Shown here: one piece after another, positions 5,077 to 5,871 of the stretch
Position numbering within the stretch: position 1 is the first letter of the stretch
How the letters are laid out: each line of letters begins with the position of its first letter
DNA from: Pseudomonadota bacterium
Lineage (GTDB): Bacteria; Pseudomonadota; Gammaproteobacteria; Acidiferrobacterales; Acidiferrobacteraceae
DNA: 5,871 nucleotides
Reading direction: 5' to 3'
Assembly: GCA_021795255.1 (NCBI GenBank)
Contig: JAJYPQ010000274.1
Span: 1-5,871, forward strand
Program-made: the position numbers and the translations under genes
The notes under the pieces: generated by a model
Told to the model about the DNA's origin: nothing
The model's database searches: none
Seen by the model: the letters and a program-made list of their open reading frames with translations, nothing else

Positions 5077-5871
5077 GTGGACCGCGATCGCCCTATCGGT
5101 GTTTTCGATTCGGGTATCGGTGGCCTGACGGTGGCTCATGCCCTGATGGCCGCCCTTCCCCATGAGCGCATCCTTTATTTTGGCGATACCGCGCGATTAC
5201 CTTACGGCACAAAGTCCTCGGCAACGGTCGCGGGCTATGCCGCCCAGATCACCGAGTTTCTTTTGCGGCGCAATGTCAAGATGCTGGTGGTGGCCTGTAA
5301 CACGATGGCGGCCGTCGCCTTGCCGGTCATTGTCGGTATGTCCCCGGTCCCGGTGGTCGATGTCCTCGACGCCGGGGCGCGCGCGGCCGTTGCGAGCCGC
5401 TTGGGGCGCGTTGGGGTCTTGGCGACGCTCACGACCGTCAATTCGGGGGCGTATGAACGCGCTATCCACGAGTATCGCCCCGACTTCACCGTTGTCTCCC
5501 AGGCCTGCCCGCTGTTTGCGCCGCTTGTCGAAGAGGGGTGGCTTGATCATCCGGTGACTGAGTTGACGGCGCAGGAATACTTGAAGCCTGTGGTCGCTGA
5601 GGGTGTCGACACCCTGGTATTGGGTTGCACCCATTACCCGCTTTTGAAGCCCTTGCTCGCGCGGCTCGTGGGGCCGGATATGACCTTGGTAGATTCCGCG
5701 CAAACTACGGCCTCGCGCGTCCTGGAGTTGCTCACAAGCTGGGACTTGCGCCGCACAAGCCCGTGCAGCGTCCCCGAGCACCAGTACTTCGTAACGGATC
5801 TCCCGCAGCGATTCCGGGCGGTGGGCGCCTTGTGTCTCGGGCACGCGTTGCCCGATGTTCATCTGGTTCAT
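5077..5871 (+). CDS. murI: Glutamate racemase (C-terminus beyond window)
   Basis: Interconverts L- and D-glutamate in the cytoplasm without cofactor, supplying D-glutamate for peptidoglycan precursor synthesis (MurD step). The 265 visible residues include the N-terminal FDSGIGGLTV (10-19, catalytic-site D11 and S12), PYG (42-44), the first catalytic cysteine in ACNTMA (C74) and the second in GCTHYP (C184 with H186). Family length is about 265-285, so nearly all of the protein is present and the stop is beyond base 5871. The GTG start is fixed by the conserved PIGVFDSG beginning and by AAGGGA (5062-5067), 9 bases upstream inside the end of the SemiSWEET gene. ACNTMA differs mildly from the common ACNTAS/T. 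There is no gap to the upstream gene, suggesting coupled expression. Confidence 0.96.
   Translation, partial: MDRDRPIGVFDSGIGGLTVAHALMAALPHERILYFGDTARLPYGTKSSATVAGYAAQITEFLLRRNVKMLVVACNTMAAVALPVIVGMSPVPVVDVLDAGARAAVASRLGRVGVLATLTTVNSGAYERAIHEYRPDFTVVSQACPLFAPLVEEGWLDHPVTELTAQEYLKPVVAEGVDTLVLGCTHYPLLKPLLARLVGPDMTLVDSAQTTASRVLELLTSWDLRRTSPCSVPEHQYFVTDLPQRFRAVGALCLGHALPDVHLVH

Noticed and set aside
5197..5871. Long open frame of 224 codons on the minus strand opposite murI
   Set aside because: It is antisense to murI, whose catalytic motifs are intact; the product is arginine- and glutamine-rich with no recognisable domain. Long antisense frames are common in GC-rich DNA.

Overview
The window looks like ordinary chromosome from a GC-rich gammaproteobacterium. 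The main evidence is the block yggT-proC on one strand and pilT-pilU on the other, an arrangement known from Pseudomonas and relatives. Protein-level resemblance of PilT and PilU to the Pseudomonas type is high, but genus cannot be settled from the sequence. I see no phage, transposon, CRISPR array, tRNA or rRNA.

Layout: the minus strand at the left end carries a thioredoxin whose C-terminus is cut by the window edge (1-312). A short divergent gap (313-434) separates it from a plus-strand gene for a 61-residue membrane protein of unknown function (435-620). That gene converges on, and overlaps by 4 bases, a three-gene minus-strand operon transcribed proC (2522-1680), yggT (1683-1111), then an ScsD/TlpA-like membrane-anchored thiol oxidoreductase (1111-617). 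The operon genes overlap at ATGA and TAGTG junctions, implying translational coupling. A 101-bp divergent region (2523-2623) holds a 12-bp perfect palindrome, a second inverted repeat and a plausible sigma-70 promoter for the plus-strand run pilT (2624-3700), pilU (3702-4814), a SemiSWEET-type PQ-loop transporter (4825-5076) and murI (5077 to beyond the window). The plus-strand genes are 0-10 bases apart with no terminator visible, so they may form one transcript.

Functions: PilT and PilU are the paired retraction ATPases of type IV pili. ProC makes proline. YggT is a small membrane protein habitually linked to proC. MurI makes D-glutamate for peptidoglycan. The two thioredoxin-fold proteins suggest one cytoplasmic and one periplasmic redox protein near each other, but they are in different transcription units.

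Points worth a second look: yggS, which lies between proC and pilT in Pseudomonas, is absent here; ProC has a tandem ASGL expansion in its first Rossmann helix; pilU is best read from a TTG start; a SemiSWEET gene is inserted between pilU and murI and abuts murI; five of the eight genes seem to start with GTG or TTG. I found no clear evidence of a wholly new system.
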